From positions 34,439,699-34,503,698 of the forward strand of contig OZ012686.1 of NCBI GenBank assembly GCA_963942565.1: a stretch of DNA of 64,000 bases, written 5' to 3'. How positions within the stretch are numbered: the stretch's first letter is position 1; every line of letters begins with the position of its first letter. The notes under the pieces were generated by a model. That model searched no databases and was not told the origin of the DNA. It saw only the letters and a program-made list of their open reading frames with translations. Positions 50,701 through 63,075 of the stretch are shown here, piece by piece. The translations under genes and the position numbers were made by a program. This DNA is from Maea johnstoni. Its lineage: Eukaryota; Annelida; Polychaeta; Spionida; Magelonidae.

Positions 50701-53700
50701 TTCTGAACACTACACAAATGTAGTAACAAAAAATGTATCAAACTAAAATACTCATACTTATACCTGCTGCCAAATTAGATGAGAAAGCGTTGATAGACAG
50801 ATGCTGCAGTTTCTTAGCTTGCATTATATGCATTTTAATCCTTTGCATTGAAATACTCACTTCATTGAAATTTACACATTTAAAAATCAATGGACCAAAA
50901 GTTCCTTTTTCCAACATTAGTGCCTGTTTCATCCAATGATAGCCTACGGCTGACATCGTTATTGGATTCCTCTGTGCTGTCGTAAACTTGATTGCATCTG
51001 GAATCTCCTCTCCCTCAAACCAGCTAATCTTTTACTGTCTATTTTTCAAAATCCAACCACTCTCCAGAGGATCCATCTCACAAATCAACAAAACAGAGTA
51101 ACTAAATTACAAAAGCGGGCAGCCTGCTTAATATAGGATGCTGATTTGTCAATTCCATCTTCTGATCTATTCAAAAAGCTTAAATGGCTCCCTTTTCCTA
51201 AATATGTAGAATATGAACAGACTGCCACTGTATACAAAAGCCTTTATGAGTTAAACCCCCATTATATGAACAAACCTTTCTCATATACACAAGATAACCA
51301 CAGCTATGGTACTCGAGATACAACCTCCTTACTATTAGCTCTTCCAAAATGTAATAAATTAATTGGCCAAAAATGCATTTCATACTGGACTGACAGGGCC
51401 CAAAGTTTGGAATGGCTTAACTGAAGCAATCAGATGTGCACCATCTCTACCTTCCTCCAAGTCTCAATACCTAAAAGCAATGTACTGTACTACTTTGTAA
51501 CCCTCGGGCTACTTGTAAACATGCCAGAGGGCCTCAGGGAAGATCCTTACCACTGGACTGAGTTACCCTCTTTAAATAAAGATTTTATTATTCTGTTTAT
51601 TATTATTATGATTATGATTATTATGATTATTATAATTATTATCATTATTATTATTGCAGATCAGCAAGGCAAGATTGATTGCTTTCTCACCTCTGCACTG
51701 ATTATGTTATGTCTGTTCACATTATAATGGTAGCTTTTGGTTCCAATGCCTACATTATGATAAAGAGTGCCCTGCAAGGAGTTTGGCAAACTCATCTATT
51801 CTCTGAATGGCAGGAATGCTGCCTTGGATTTTCCAGATCCCAGGCTTTAATTGAACTCCTTAAGGGTGTGGCAAAATCTAGACCCCCCACTTCCTCACAG
51901 GTCCCTGTGTCTTTGATGAAGGGCTTCTTGTAGGTATCACAGGCAAAGTCCACTCTTGTTGCAAAAAGTCAAACAACTTCATAGGTCAATGGAAGGTTGA
52001 CCATGCATTGCACAATTCCTAGCTGATGATTGCAAAAAAATCATGATATGATATGGCATGCAAAGCACATCATCCAAAGTATGAACAACTCTATTGTTAT
52101 CCGGTCATATGAAGGTTTCCTCAGTAACTGTGTCAACTTTAAAAACCTTTGTTTGTCACATCTATTGGAAGCCTCATTTTTTATCAGTGAACAAAGCCAT
52201 GTACAAACTTTTCCAGCATTATGCACTACAGAAGGGATTATAAGATAAAGGGAGTAGATTCCAGCTAACTTCCACCATGTTACTCAGTGCTGGTAATGTA
52301 AGAAAGGCGGGCTAACCTGATAGCTGGCTTGTGGAAGCATGCAATCCTGCCTGACCCATCTGTAATGGATCTTCTGGAGATTGGTCTTATTTTGAAAGAT
52401 GGACAGTATATCTAATTTGGTAGCAGTTGAAAATCTATCCTTTTTTGGATTTATAATTTTCCATAGAAAGGAAAACCCATTCTGAAGTATAAGAGTATTT
52501 AAGTTTGAAACTCCTTACAACCGTACAGTTACTATATTCATACCTACTAAATTACTGATATTAACCGAAAATAGTACTTTTTATGGGAAGATTTTAAACT
52601 GTGTCTAACAGAATAGCATAAGAAGTATCCATTCAGAGGAGAAAGTAGATAAATCAAAATAACAGTAACTTAAGTCAAATCGTGGATAGCCAACACATGT
52701 CCGTCGCTGTCATTTTCAAAGGACGGTATTCAGACCTAAAATATCATATAGAATTGGCATGAATTGATCAAAAGAAAGGAAAATTTTAATAACCATACTA
52801 AAGTCCATAGGTGCATTGACATATGGTAAATCACACTCAATTATCACAGAAATTACAAAAAGATGTGAAATTTCTGTTTTTCACTAATTCTTGACTGTTG
52901 TTGCCATGGCAACCACTAAAATTTCTCACACCAAACTTGAATAAACTTCCAAGGGTAAGAGCTTCATTTTGGTACCACATTTGCCATGATCTAACACTGA
53001 TCTGATAAAATGACTTATCTTAAGCCATATTGTCAATAGACACTGCACTTGAGTTATTGCCATTTTCAAAGGCCTGTACTTCAGACCACAAATATGTTAG
53101 TCATAAAATATTGGTATAAATTGATCAAGAAAAAAGATGAAGGAAATTTCCAATAACCAAACTGAAGCCCTTGGGTGTGTCCACTGGGGGTAAAAGACAC
53201 TTAAGTATCACACAAATAACGGAAATATCCATTTTTCCTCTTTTTTAACAATTCTTGACTTCCGTTGCCATGGCAACCACTGAAACTACCAAAACCATAC
53301 ACGAATGAACCCCGACGGTTAAGAGCTTCAATTTGATACCATATTTGTCATGATCTGACACTGATCTAATAAAATGCCTCACTTCAAGCCATATTGATGA
53401 TAGACACCTCATTTGCGGTATCACCATTTTCAAAGACCTGTACTTCAGGCCCAAAATACTTTAGTCAACTAAAATTGGCATGAATTGATCAAGAAAAGAT
53501 CAGGGAAGATTTTAATAACCATACTGAAGCCCTTGGGTATATTGACTGGGGGTATATGACACTTAGGTAACATACAAATTACAAAAAATGCCCATTTTTC
53601 CTCTGTTTTTGCTTAATTCGTGGCTCCCGTTGCCATGGAAACCACTGAAACCACCAAATCTAAACATGAATGAACTTCCACGGTTGAGAGCTTCAATATG

Positions 53701-56700
53701 ATACCATATTTGCTATGATCTGACACTGATCCGGTAATGTGAGACATTATGCAAATTAACATACAAAAAAGTGCCAAAATCACCCAAAAATGCCAATTTC
53801 ATGCCGAACCCACCACCTGCCGTTTGTAAGAAATGGATTATCAGATTCAGCACAAAATTTTGGTCTAGAAACCACCCTCAAACCTTTTGGCCTCAGACGG
53901 TTAAATAAAAGTGCCCGGGCTCTTGGTCCATTAAGGTAGAAGGCATTAATTGGGCATTGAAACCTCAAAATTTTGCTTTCTCAATCGTTAGACATTTTAT
54001 TGATTTGTTGATTTTAATGATTTATCCCACATCTGTCCCTATCCCCGGGGGGGGCACTTGGGTATTTAGGGGGGTGCATACGTTCGTTATCAAAATTTAA
54101 AAATACCCCTAAAGCACTGATTTCTGGCCAAAAAAGCACCCTTATTTTAATAAAACGCTGATTTTTTCAACTAAATAAACACCCCTTCTTTTATCAAAAC
54201 ACTGACATTGGATGCACGGGAACACGAATTTTAACTTAAGATTTTATAAACCTCTGCTTGTTTAGCGGCAGCAGCAAATTCGGAAGCCCAGTCACTTCGC
54301 GAGTCACTCGGCGTCAGAGCCGCGTATGTTTCGTGGATTGTAAGGGGATTTTGACACACATACTTCGTACCTGGGTACAAAAAAGTACCCTTCTTTTACA
54401 AAATCGCAGACATGCGGAGGTCTTAAGAAAAGACCCCTTCTTCCGCGCAATACGTAACGAAGGTGCGGCCCCCCTCTGTACCTGAGTGCCCCCCCCCGGG
54501 TCCCTATCATGCCTGCACTCAGGAACATGACCTTCCCTTTTTCACCAGAGTTTTAATAACTTACATGTCTTGAAGAATTTCTTTCATTTATTGATTTATT
54601 GGATTTCTGGTGGCCATTCCTAACTTCTAGCTAGTAGCTTGGTATACCTCCTCTTCCCCTTGCACCAATAATATATAAACTTTCTTCTTGTATTATGTCT
54701 TGAAACTCTGATATCAGTTGGTCAAACTTTCTAAAAACTATTAACCCATTAAGGCTTAAGAGTACCTCAAGAAATTGGAGTCTGGATCTATGATACTTTT
54801 GACAATGAATTTGTAAGTAATAATCATTAAAAAAATATTTGAAAGAGAATTGTTAGTAATATCCTGATAACATTTCTCAATCAAATAGTTTCTTTCATAT
54901 GTAAAATTTTATCAAAAAAAAAAGACTTTCGGCCTCTATAAGCCAGCGTGCAACATAACCACTTGCCCCGTTGCAAGTTGCAAGTGAATTCAGCAAAAAA
55001 CAGCAATGGGGCAAGCTGAACAAACCTTAACTTGCTCCGCTCAGCAAGTAATGTTTTGGGAAGAGTCTTTGCAATGTAACTCACCATTGTTTAACAGAGT
55101 GGCGGAGCAAGTGGAAGTACCGGCGGGGCAAGTAAACTTCAGGGGCAGCTTGCCCTGCTCGGCAAGTAATGTTTTGGATTCATGTTGCACTCTGTAAGCA
55201 TTAATGGCTTAAGTGTTTCTACCTTGCAGCTGGCACGAATACCTCCTCCTCTCCCTGCAGCAGCCATATCTGTTCCCCTGCTTGGCTTGTCCCCCTTCCT
55301 ATGTACACCAACTCCTTCATCATCAGGACACGAACTCAGCCCACTGGAGTGGGGCCACTCATAGTCTCATCAAGGTGGGTAGAATAATGGCTACAGTACA
55401 GACATTTAATTCCTGCACCGGTCGACCGGACGTCTGCTAGTGCCTGGTTGTATAAACACCCATGCATGACATGTCAAAACAATAAGCCAAGCACATCAAT
55501 GCGAATTAAAGCTGTATTTAGTTGTGGGGTCATCCATGCATTCATGCCAAGAAAACTGGGTGGATTTCGGGCACTCGGTCGTGTATCATGCCCGGGCATT
55601 TACTGCAGGAATCAAATGTCGGCACTGTAGTTCATGGACTGACTAAAAATCACATGCTTCAACTGGCCGGTTAAAAGGGTGTAAAGGTTAAAAGCAACTG
55701 ATATTTGGAAACATATTGGTCACTAATCTATTGACTCAACATAGAATCAGTCAATTTAACACTACAGAAAAGTGGTTTACTTTGTATATATACAAAATTT
55801 ACTGTGTATTTTAGCAATGAAGTACTTCTATACTAATTGCATTCTGCAAATATTTGCCATCTATTTCAAAGGGCCATTTGCAACTTTTACTGGTCCAGCC
55901 AACCCTTAAATTTTGTGGCCATGGAGAAAAAAAGTTATACTACTTCTACAAAATAATTATTGGCTCAACCTAATATCATGCAATTTAGCACGACTGAAAA
56001 TTAGTTTGCTATGTATTTACGAAATGTTTTAGCAATGAAGCTCTTATATAGTGATTGCTTTCTGCAAGTATTTTTGATATATTTCAAAGGGCCATTTGCA
56101 ACATTTACTGGTCCACCTGACCCTAAAATTCTGTGACAGTGGAGAAAAAGAATCATACCACTACTACAAAATAACATTTATTTATTTATTTTGTAAGAAA
56201 TGGTGCTCATGTGATGTTATTTTTCAGACATTACCTTTCACACAATCTTGTTCTGTTTCAGTTATTATGTAAATGCCAATGGCTATTATGAACAGTTGGT
56301 CAACCAGTCAGATGGTTCAGCATCTTGGAGCAGCTGGCTTGGACAAGTACTGAGCAGTGAGAGTGACCAGCGTCCACTCTGGTCAGACGTTTCTGGTCTG
56401 GTGGTGGCAGATGAATTTCTCCCCCATATTTCCTCCGTGACTGTTCTCAGTGCACAGGAGTTCCAAGACGTCCTCATTCTCAGCGATGATGAGTTTAACA
56501 CAAACGTCATGGTCAAGGTAGGTGCAAGAATATTCTCCTCTATAATGATTTTAGGTTCATGGTATGTAGTTGATCATTGGTTGTGTTGCAACCAATCAGC
56601 AATTGATTTGAATGATTTTGTTATTTTTGGTCATTGATTTATCTTTTCTGAAATAAAGCAATATCTCAAACAATCAAATGTAAATATTAAAAAAATATGA

Positions 56701-59700
56701 GGATTACGGAAGGTAGTGGAATTGATGACTTACCAAAATGAAAGATTAAAAGGATAGAAAAGATTTATCGTACTTTTTTGACTCTGGGTATGCATACTCA
56801 TATGAAGGGCCGTGCAAAAACCAATATGATTTTTAAAAGTTTAATTCTCAAAATAAATGGTAAATACTGAATTTTAAGAGCCTTGTAATACCATTAAAAC
56901 ATCACAATACTGTTGTAAAAGAAGTGTTGGTATCGGCTAGCATTGTGAAAATCGGCGGTGACGATAGCCTTCCTTTTTATTTCAAGGTTTCTGCACTTGC
57001 TGCATTTACTGTGGACAGGTGTGGGTCCGGAGGAACACCTAATATCTCATCTGCAGCGTCTCTTGCAAAGGGAATCCTTCTTAACACCAAGGTACATCCT
57101 CCAGCATACAACTGAATGAGAGTCATGGCAGGCACACAACTTGTTATTTTTACAGCCAATTTCTACTAATTTGTCTGCAAAATAAATCCTCTTCTGAATG
57201 ATAGCTACAACCCTTAAACAATCATCCAACTCGCAAACCAGTTACCTATCCCTGAAAAGCAGTAGTACAAGGAATTTTACTTAGCCCATTATTTTACAAA
57301 GAAATATTTATTTCCTCATTTATTTATTTATTATTATCTTGTACTTCATGCATTTATTTATGCAATTATCAATTTATCAATATTTTGATTACCAATATAT
57401 TCATTTTTTTTTAATATTTGATCATTTATTTGTATATGCTTTTAGAGTGGTCTAGTCCTGGTTCCCAGCATGGTGTCCTCCCTGGGTGCGGCAACTCAGG
57501 AGGCCAGAGTTGTCCTTGCCCACTGTGTCGGCTCCCTTCATATCTCACCACAGGGCAATCAGGTGCACAGGTATGCCATGGCAGTGGGTGCTAGCCTGGA
57601 TGATGGCAGGGTATGGATAACAAACATCACTTCACAGACAGGTAAGTACTAGTATACAATGGACCTCAGATCCACACCCTTAATATTAACTCATTGCAAT
57701 CAGGTGCACAGGTATGCCATGGCATTGGGTGCTAGCCTTGTTGATGGCAGGGTATGGATAACAAACATCACTTCACAGACAGGTAAGTATGCCATGGACC
57801 TCAGATCCACACCCTTAATGTTAACACATTGCAATCAGAAGTTTTAAATCATCTACTGGTCAATAGTTCTTCAAATACTTTCCTTAAAATATTAATAGTG
57901 CCAGTATTGTTAACAGTACCATTAAAATACTCTACTGTTTTGCTGGTATTTATACCTTACACAGAGAGGTCTATTATAATCCATGTCTCTGCCTTACCGT
58001 ATCACCCTTAACAGCACAACAAAGCACAAGAAAGCATTATTTTGCTATGTTGCAGATGATTGGCTGGTGTTCCAAGAGCTGGTGAGTGGCGCTGGTCCCT
58101 GCATGCTGATACCCAGTACCCTCAGCTGCAGAATGCAGGCGATAACCAGCTCTGCTGAGAGCGACATAGACAAGGTCTTCCTGGGTCTCCTACACATGCA
58201 GCACTCAGATTCCTCCTACTGGTATGCACTGGTACAATTTAATGGTATGTATACTTAAAGTTCATATACAATTAATTGTCATGTGTGTTGATTCACATTA
58301 GATAGAAAACTTCGAACGAAACTGTTTGAGGAGGTAGTGTCATATTAACATCACCTATTTGACTCCAAAGAGCACTTTTTAATTGTCCCTTTGGTGGTGG
58401 ATACAACTAAACAGGTTTGACTGTAGTTATATGAGAAAACCCTTTAGAGTTTCTTTTCAAACCTTAATCCTCCCAAGCTGAGGCTTCTTTCGTCCAAAGC
58501 ACAAGGACGCAAAGATTTCTGAAAACCATCTGAACCTTATCATGTTGGTGTTCATGGGATAGCTCTTGCTGGGTACTCCTAGATGAGTACCCATGTTCCA
58601 GGGTTTCAGTCATTTTTTTCAGTTTTTTTTGCATCATTTTGTATTGGCCAAATTAGCCAGCATAAGGTTAAACATTTCAGTTCAATATACTTAGTTTAAA
58701 TGTATCTGTCTATATAGGACCTTTGGTGAATGGATCGTGGGAGCTTGTGTCACATTTCCCTGCCGTGGTGCGGAGGGCGGAGGAGGGGAGAGATGTTGGA
58801 TTTGTCACGGTTGGGGAGAGCATGCCAGGTGGAGCATCCCCTGGAGATGAGGCACTGGTCCTGCACAGCCTAGCCTTTACCAGGCAGGGCTCTAATCATC
58901 TCTACCTGTGGGGATCGCACCTACTCTCAAGGTAAGCCAATAATCTCCTAGTGTAAAATAGGAAATTAATTTGAGGTGCAAATTAATTGAATTTCTGATT
59001 TTGGATTTTTGCAAGATTTTTTTTTTCCGAAAAGCCAATATTGAAGGTTGATATTCGAATGACAGGAAAAATACTGTAAATGTATGGTACAATATTTCCG
59101 ACTTTCTTTATACCAAACTGATCCCACTTGGAAAAGTTTGCCAGAATAAACTACTCGGATTAATTGCTGATTCAGGCCTTTGCCTTCCAAAAAAATATGT
59201 GGCATATCTGCAGCCAAATTATGATATATAAAGTAGTAACAGAAAGTCACCTGAATGATTTTCTTGATTAAGTAATCATTTAAAAAGTTTATTCCACATT
59301 CCTATTAAATGATTAACTTATTTGCAAAATATTGTAGTATTCATTCACCCGCAAATTGTTTGCGGTTGATTTTTTATTTTCAGTATGTTACATTATTTTG
59401 TTGAGTAAACATGACTTGACTCTTAAACTTATCATATTGTCCTGGGAATTTGCTAGACCTACAATTTCAATCAGCTTTTGACATTCTGGTTTCAGATTTT
59501 TATCTTTATTTTTAATCTTTACATATCATTGTTTATTTTCTTAATATCAATATTGATTTGAACTGATGATTTTATTATGTTTGTGATCATGACAATCTTT
59601 TCCAGCCTTGCCTTTCAGGCAACCAAATAATTTTCCTGCCATTCAATTTTTCTACACGCTCAACCCATTCTAAAATCTTAAGTATCAAGCTCTGGTAAAC

Positions 59701-62700
59701 GTGTTTGCGTTTATATTAATGAAGCAACAAAAACATTAAGGGTACATGAGGCAACATATATGATGTACATCTCTCTTTGTTATTATTTCAATCAAACCTA
59801 TTATGAACACATCTTTGCCGCCTTAACCTAACACTATTCTTGTTAACCCTTATGCGGCTGGTGGCTAATTTTGCCAATACAAAATGATGCAAAAATGCTG
59901 AAAAATGACTGAAACACTGGCACATGGGTACTCATCTGAGAGTACCCAGTGAGAGGTTTTTCAATGAATACCAACATGACAGGGTTTAAATGGTTAACAA
60001 AAATCTTTGCATCCTTGTGCTTTGGTTGAAAGTAGCCTCAGTAAACTAATTCAACATGTGTTTTCTGATTATTGCAGTCTTGATGGCGGTACAACTATTC
60101 TCGCGTTGACAGGATACCATGGTAACAATAGTATAAAACATCTGGTGTCCTCAGACAATGGCGAGTTGGCCTTTCTAACATCAGACAAGCAGGTATTTAT
60201 TCTTTATTGAAACATATTCATTTCAGTGTTTTCAGCCTTATGATTTACAAATTAATTTAAAATGAATAGGTACTAAAAATGTAATTGCAAACAATTTCTT
60301 TCATCAGTCAGGGAGTTATTTTTCTTCTAAAAATGTTTTTCTTTTCAAAATAAGCTATTTATGTATCCAATAGGACAGTTAGACCATTGAGACTTGAAAG
60401 GATAAGCTCAGAATGAATAATGGAAAAAAGATTGAAATCACATTCGGATTGTTATTAATGCTTAAAGCGGCCAAAAGCAGCCTGAAAATTTGTAGAAATC
60501 TTTAGGGCTGCAGCATGAGTGAAAAAAAAATTTGAAGGTGAAATGTTATAATTAGAACAATATCAAATGTTTGGTAAAATCATTCTTGATTTCCAAGCCA
60601 TTGTCAAAAGTATCAAAGATCCAGACAATAACACCAAGGATATAATTTAGTCTCACAAAAACCAAAAACCATTGCATTAAATTGCATGTATCCAAATTAT
60701 ATTAGCCCAGTTCTATTTTCACAAAAAATCTTAATATAACCATTGCAGTTATTTGGATGTACCCTATTCTTATAGACCAGGGTCATATTTTAAAATGCGA
60801 GTTTCACAAAAGTAAATTAAACCATTGCATTTATTCACATATGCCCTATCCCAATGGCCAAGGATATGATTTAAAATGAAAGTTTGACATTAAAATTTTG
60901 CTATTAAATCATTCCATTCATTCACATGTGCTCTTTGCTTAATTTGGCCAAGAAATAAATCATTGCCATTTAGCTTTCACCAATGTACTCTAGCTATCTC
61001 ACTATAGGCCAAAGGTTTTGAAAATGTGAGTTCTCAGAAAAAGCATTGTGTCTTTCAGATTTCAGTATTCTACATGATTTAATAGACCTATATTATTAAG
61101 GTTCTCCCGCTGGTTGTTAGGTGTTTTCCAATGTTAAGAACACCACCCTTTTCTGAATGCTTATTGTCCAATGTGTGCTTGTGTTCTAGGTTTGGTACGG
61201 CTTTGTGGGAAGTCACAAGTTCCTAAAATTGTACCCATCATCTAGCTGGAACATAGTTCACACATTACAAGGCTCTCAGAAAGCCTTGGATGCCAACGCC
61301 ACTGCACTGAGCATATTCTTTACCATCGAAAACAGACTGAAACAGGTACATTATAATTTGCATATGGATCTTTTTGAACAAGAAATGTTAATTAAATTTT
61401 AAATACAACTTTTCTTTATTTTCTTTTAGTTTCAGCTTAAACAGGTACAATAAGATTTGCATATGTTTTTATGACCATATAGCATTTTTGAAGAAGAAAT
61501 GTTAATCAAAAGTTAAACTACAACTTTTCGTTATTTTCTTTTTCTGCTTCAGCTTTACTATACACCGTATTAATTAATCACATGTATTATAATATTCTTG
61601 GTAGGCAGCTGCCTTTGATGCACAGTTTAATTATTGTGTACTGGTTTTGGAAGATGAGCTATCATGTCTGCTTGCTCTACGATATTAGCATAGGTATAAG
61701 ATGTCCAAATAATGTTGCGCAGTTTCATAAATGCGGACATCAGGGGTGCATATAGTATGCATTAATAAAACTGCCGCAATACTAACTGGGTCTACAATAT
61801 ATTTTTGTCACTTTTTGAAAATATTCTACCATACAAACCTTTAAAGAATTAAAGAAAACCCTAAGAATAAATTTTAAATGTTTTAATAATTATTTCATAT
61901 ATCTATGGTGTCAACATGAATAGTAGCAAACACTATGTTGTAATTTTTATTTGGTTTTAGTAATAAACACTTAAACATATATATGCATTCTTTCTTTTAC
62001 ATCAGCTGTAGTTTTGTTGTCACATTTCTAAGAAAAATTACCACTTTAATAAGTACAATACAACCCTTTTTCATAAAACCTCTTTTTTCATAGCATGTAC
62101 TATTATTTCAGTAATAGATTTTCTAATGTATTTCTCTTGCAGGTGGTCCACTATGCTGATGCCGGAGGTCGGATGATGATGGACTGTACTGTGATACAGG
62201 TCTCTGATATCCTGGCTCACATTGCACACACTTCTATGATCTCAGCCATCTACAGACCTGATGTTGTGTAAGAATAGGGGTATAACCTTACCAGAAAGAT
62301 ATTTCAAAATATTCTTTATGAAATCTACTCCTATCTTCAGGTATGCTCTTTAATGGCATTCCCATGAAATGATTTTATTGATCTTTGATTTCTTTTCAAG
62401 GTTGTTTGAGGACGTTTTGCATAATGAAATGTAGCTAAATTTCTAGGTTGCATTTTAATGTCATTTCCATAAACAGATTTGATTTTGGTTGTGGGAATTT
62501 TTAAGGTCATTTCAAGTTGTTTTTCAAAGGAGAGATGATATATTTGGGATATACCATGTTTGCAAAATATCTTAACAACCCTATAGTGAAATATTAAAAA
62601 AAAATTAAGTTGCTTTCTAATGACATCTCCATTAAACTTCATTTTTTGTGATCTCTGCTGAATTTCAAGGTCATTTGAGGATGAATTTCGACTTAGAGAG

Positions 62701-63075
62701 TATATACATATAGAGGCCCTGTCTGCAAGATGTCTCAAGAAATGCTTCAATATAAAGGATGCTTTCCAAATGATTTGATAGTATTTTGATGACATCGGAT
62801 GAACTTTCAAGGTCATTAAAAGACCTTTGATTTTGCACCTTGTCTAAAATGTATCTCAAGAAACACTTCAGAAAATCTTAAATCCTCATGGATGGCTTCT
62901 CTTTTATGGATAGTGCAACCCCTGCTCACATAGTTTTACATATTTTATTTCCAGTGCCTTGGTATCGAATAACACAGTCAATATCTGTTCTCAACCATCT
63001 GCTAGCTCTCGGTGTCCCTTCATGAAGCTCACATACTTCATTCCTCAGCAGCAGACACATGCGTCTGTGGCCCAG
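47703..63075 (+). CDS. CATSPERG: CatSper channel auxiliary subunit gamma, N-terminal part
   Basis: CATSPERG is an auxiliary subunit of the sperm flagellar CatSper calcium channel, with a large extracellular region and one C-terminal membrane helix. Exons in continuous phase: 47703-47892, 48207-48260, 48715-48850, 55230-55374, 56262-56517, 56987-57091, 57446-57641, 58056-58244, 58718-58931, 60078-60192, 61190-61345, 62143-62267, 62955-63075; together 667 codons (human protein about 1159). Exon one carries a signal-peptide core (SVLLDIFLIFSAIIGVES) but no Met, so a short upstream exon ending in phase 2 is missing. Matches to human CATSPERG include YRFPYFVLVKVECE (human LGFPYYLKINYSCE), PCSSHICSPAWLVPLP, NANGY, RPLW, VWYGFVGSHKFLKLYPSSSW and SRCPFMKLTYF. 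The membrane part lies beyond the window. Intron 3 hosts a 4.9-kb foldback element. Confidence 0.9.
48442..48714 (+). repeat. 103-bp tandem copies of the CATSPERG exon 3 acceptor
   Basis: Partial copies of the exon start (GATAGCTTGGAGGTTGGCCG) follow CAG acceptors at 48509 and 48612; the real exon starts at 48715, so the period is 103 bp. The copies keep about 45 exon bases (DSLEVGRNL) before reverting to intron. Confidence 0.92.
49020..53930. mobile_element. 4.9-kb giant inverted-repeat (foldback) element in a CATSPERG intron
   Basis: Arms of about 1.4 kb (49020-50400, 52530-53930) are inverted copies beginning TGGACCAAGAGCCCGGGCAC. TTA flanks both ends, a possible 3-bp target duplication. 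Each arm is built from about three tandem units of 360 bp (units near 49221, 49585 and 49943). The open frames in both arms (MGLKYRSLKMVIPQMRCLSS) are the same repeat read from each side, not a gene. The centre contains a LINE fragment. No transposase is recognised. Confidence 0.88.
51040..51655 (+). mobile_element. LINE 3' end fragment (reverse transcriptase C-terminus)
   Basis: The frame reads VTKLQKRAACLI, a stop, then SDLFKKLKWLPF, TVYKSLYELNPHYM and NHSYGTRDTTSLLLALPKCN. This is the conserved tail after the RT domain of CR1/Jockey-type LINEs (LQNRAARxI...LGWLPL...TYKxLxxLAPxYL). An (ATT)-rich tail at 51590-51655 marks the 3' end. It is 5'-truncated and inactive. Confidence 0.75.
54044..54500. 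mobile_element. hAT-like MITE, 457 bp, 8-bp target duplication
   Basis: Ends are CCCGGGGGGGGCACTTGGGT and ACCTGAGTGCCCCCCCCCGGG (positions 54481-54500 at the right). TCCCTATC is duplicated exactly at 54036-54043 and 54501-54508. The 8-bp duplication fits hAT or a related superfamily. There is no coding content. Confidence 0.88.
54941..55190 (+). repeat. dispersed 240-bp repeat, copy 2
   Basis: This is the counterpart of 27311-27548, from AGCCAGCGTGCAACATAACC to ATGTTGCA. It ends about 40 bp before a CATSPERG exon. Confidence 0.75.
57557..57838 (+). repeat. 141-bp tandem duplication over the CATSPERG exon 7 donor
   Basis: The exon's last 85 bases, donor and flank recur at 57698 (period 141). 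The copy keeps an open frame (NQVHRYAMALGASLVDG, then RVWITNITSQT), an intact GTAAGT donor and a CAATCAG that could act as acceptor. It may be a decoy or a usable alternative exon. Confidence 0.9.
58468..58667 (-). mobile_element. piggyBac-like MITE, second copy
   Basis: This is the reverse orientation of the 13727-13911 family, with TTAA at both sides (58464-58467, 58668-58671). It lies in a CATSPERG intron just before the exon at 58718. Confidence 0.72.
59847..60040 (+). mobile_element. piggyBac-like MITE, third copy
   Basis: It begins TTAA-CCCTTATGCGGCTGGTGG and includes GGTACTCATCTGAGAGTACC and CATCCTTGTGCTTTGG as in the other copies. The right end is diverged. Confidence 0.65.
61605..61790 (-). 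repeat. dispersed 170-180 bp repeat, copy 2
   Basis: This is the opposite-strand relative of 30615-30790, sharing ATTATTTGGACATCTTA, GGCAGCTGCC and GCGGCAGTTTTATTAATGCA. Confidence 0.6.
62330..62880. repeat. degenerate intronic repeats with AAGGTCATTT motifs
   Basis: AAGGTCATTTGAGGA, CATTTCCATAAA and CAAGA(T/A)(A/G)TCTCAAGAAA-type phrases recur several times with drift. A 159-codon minus-strand frame here is a by-product of the repeat. Confidence 0.5.

Noticed and set aside
62337-62816. 159-residue minus-strand open frame
   Set aside because: It lies in a CATSPERG intron within degenerate repeats; composition is repeat-driven and no family is recognised.
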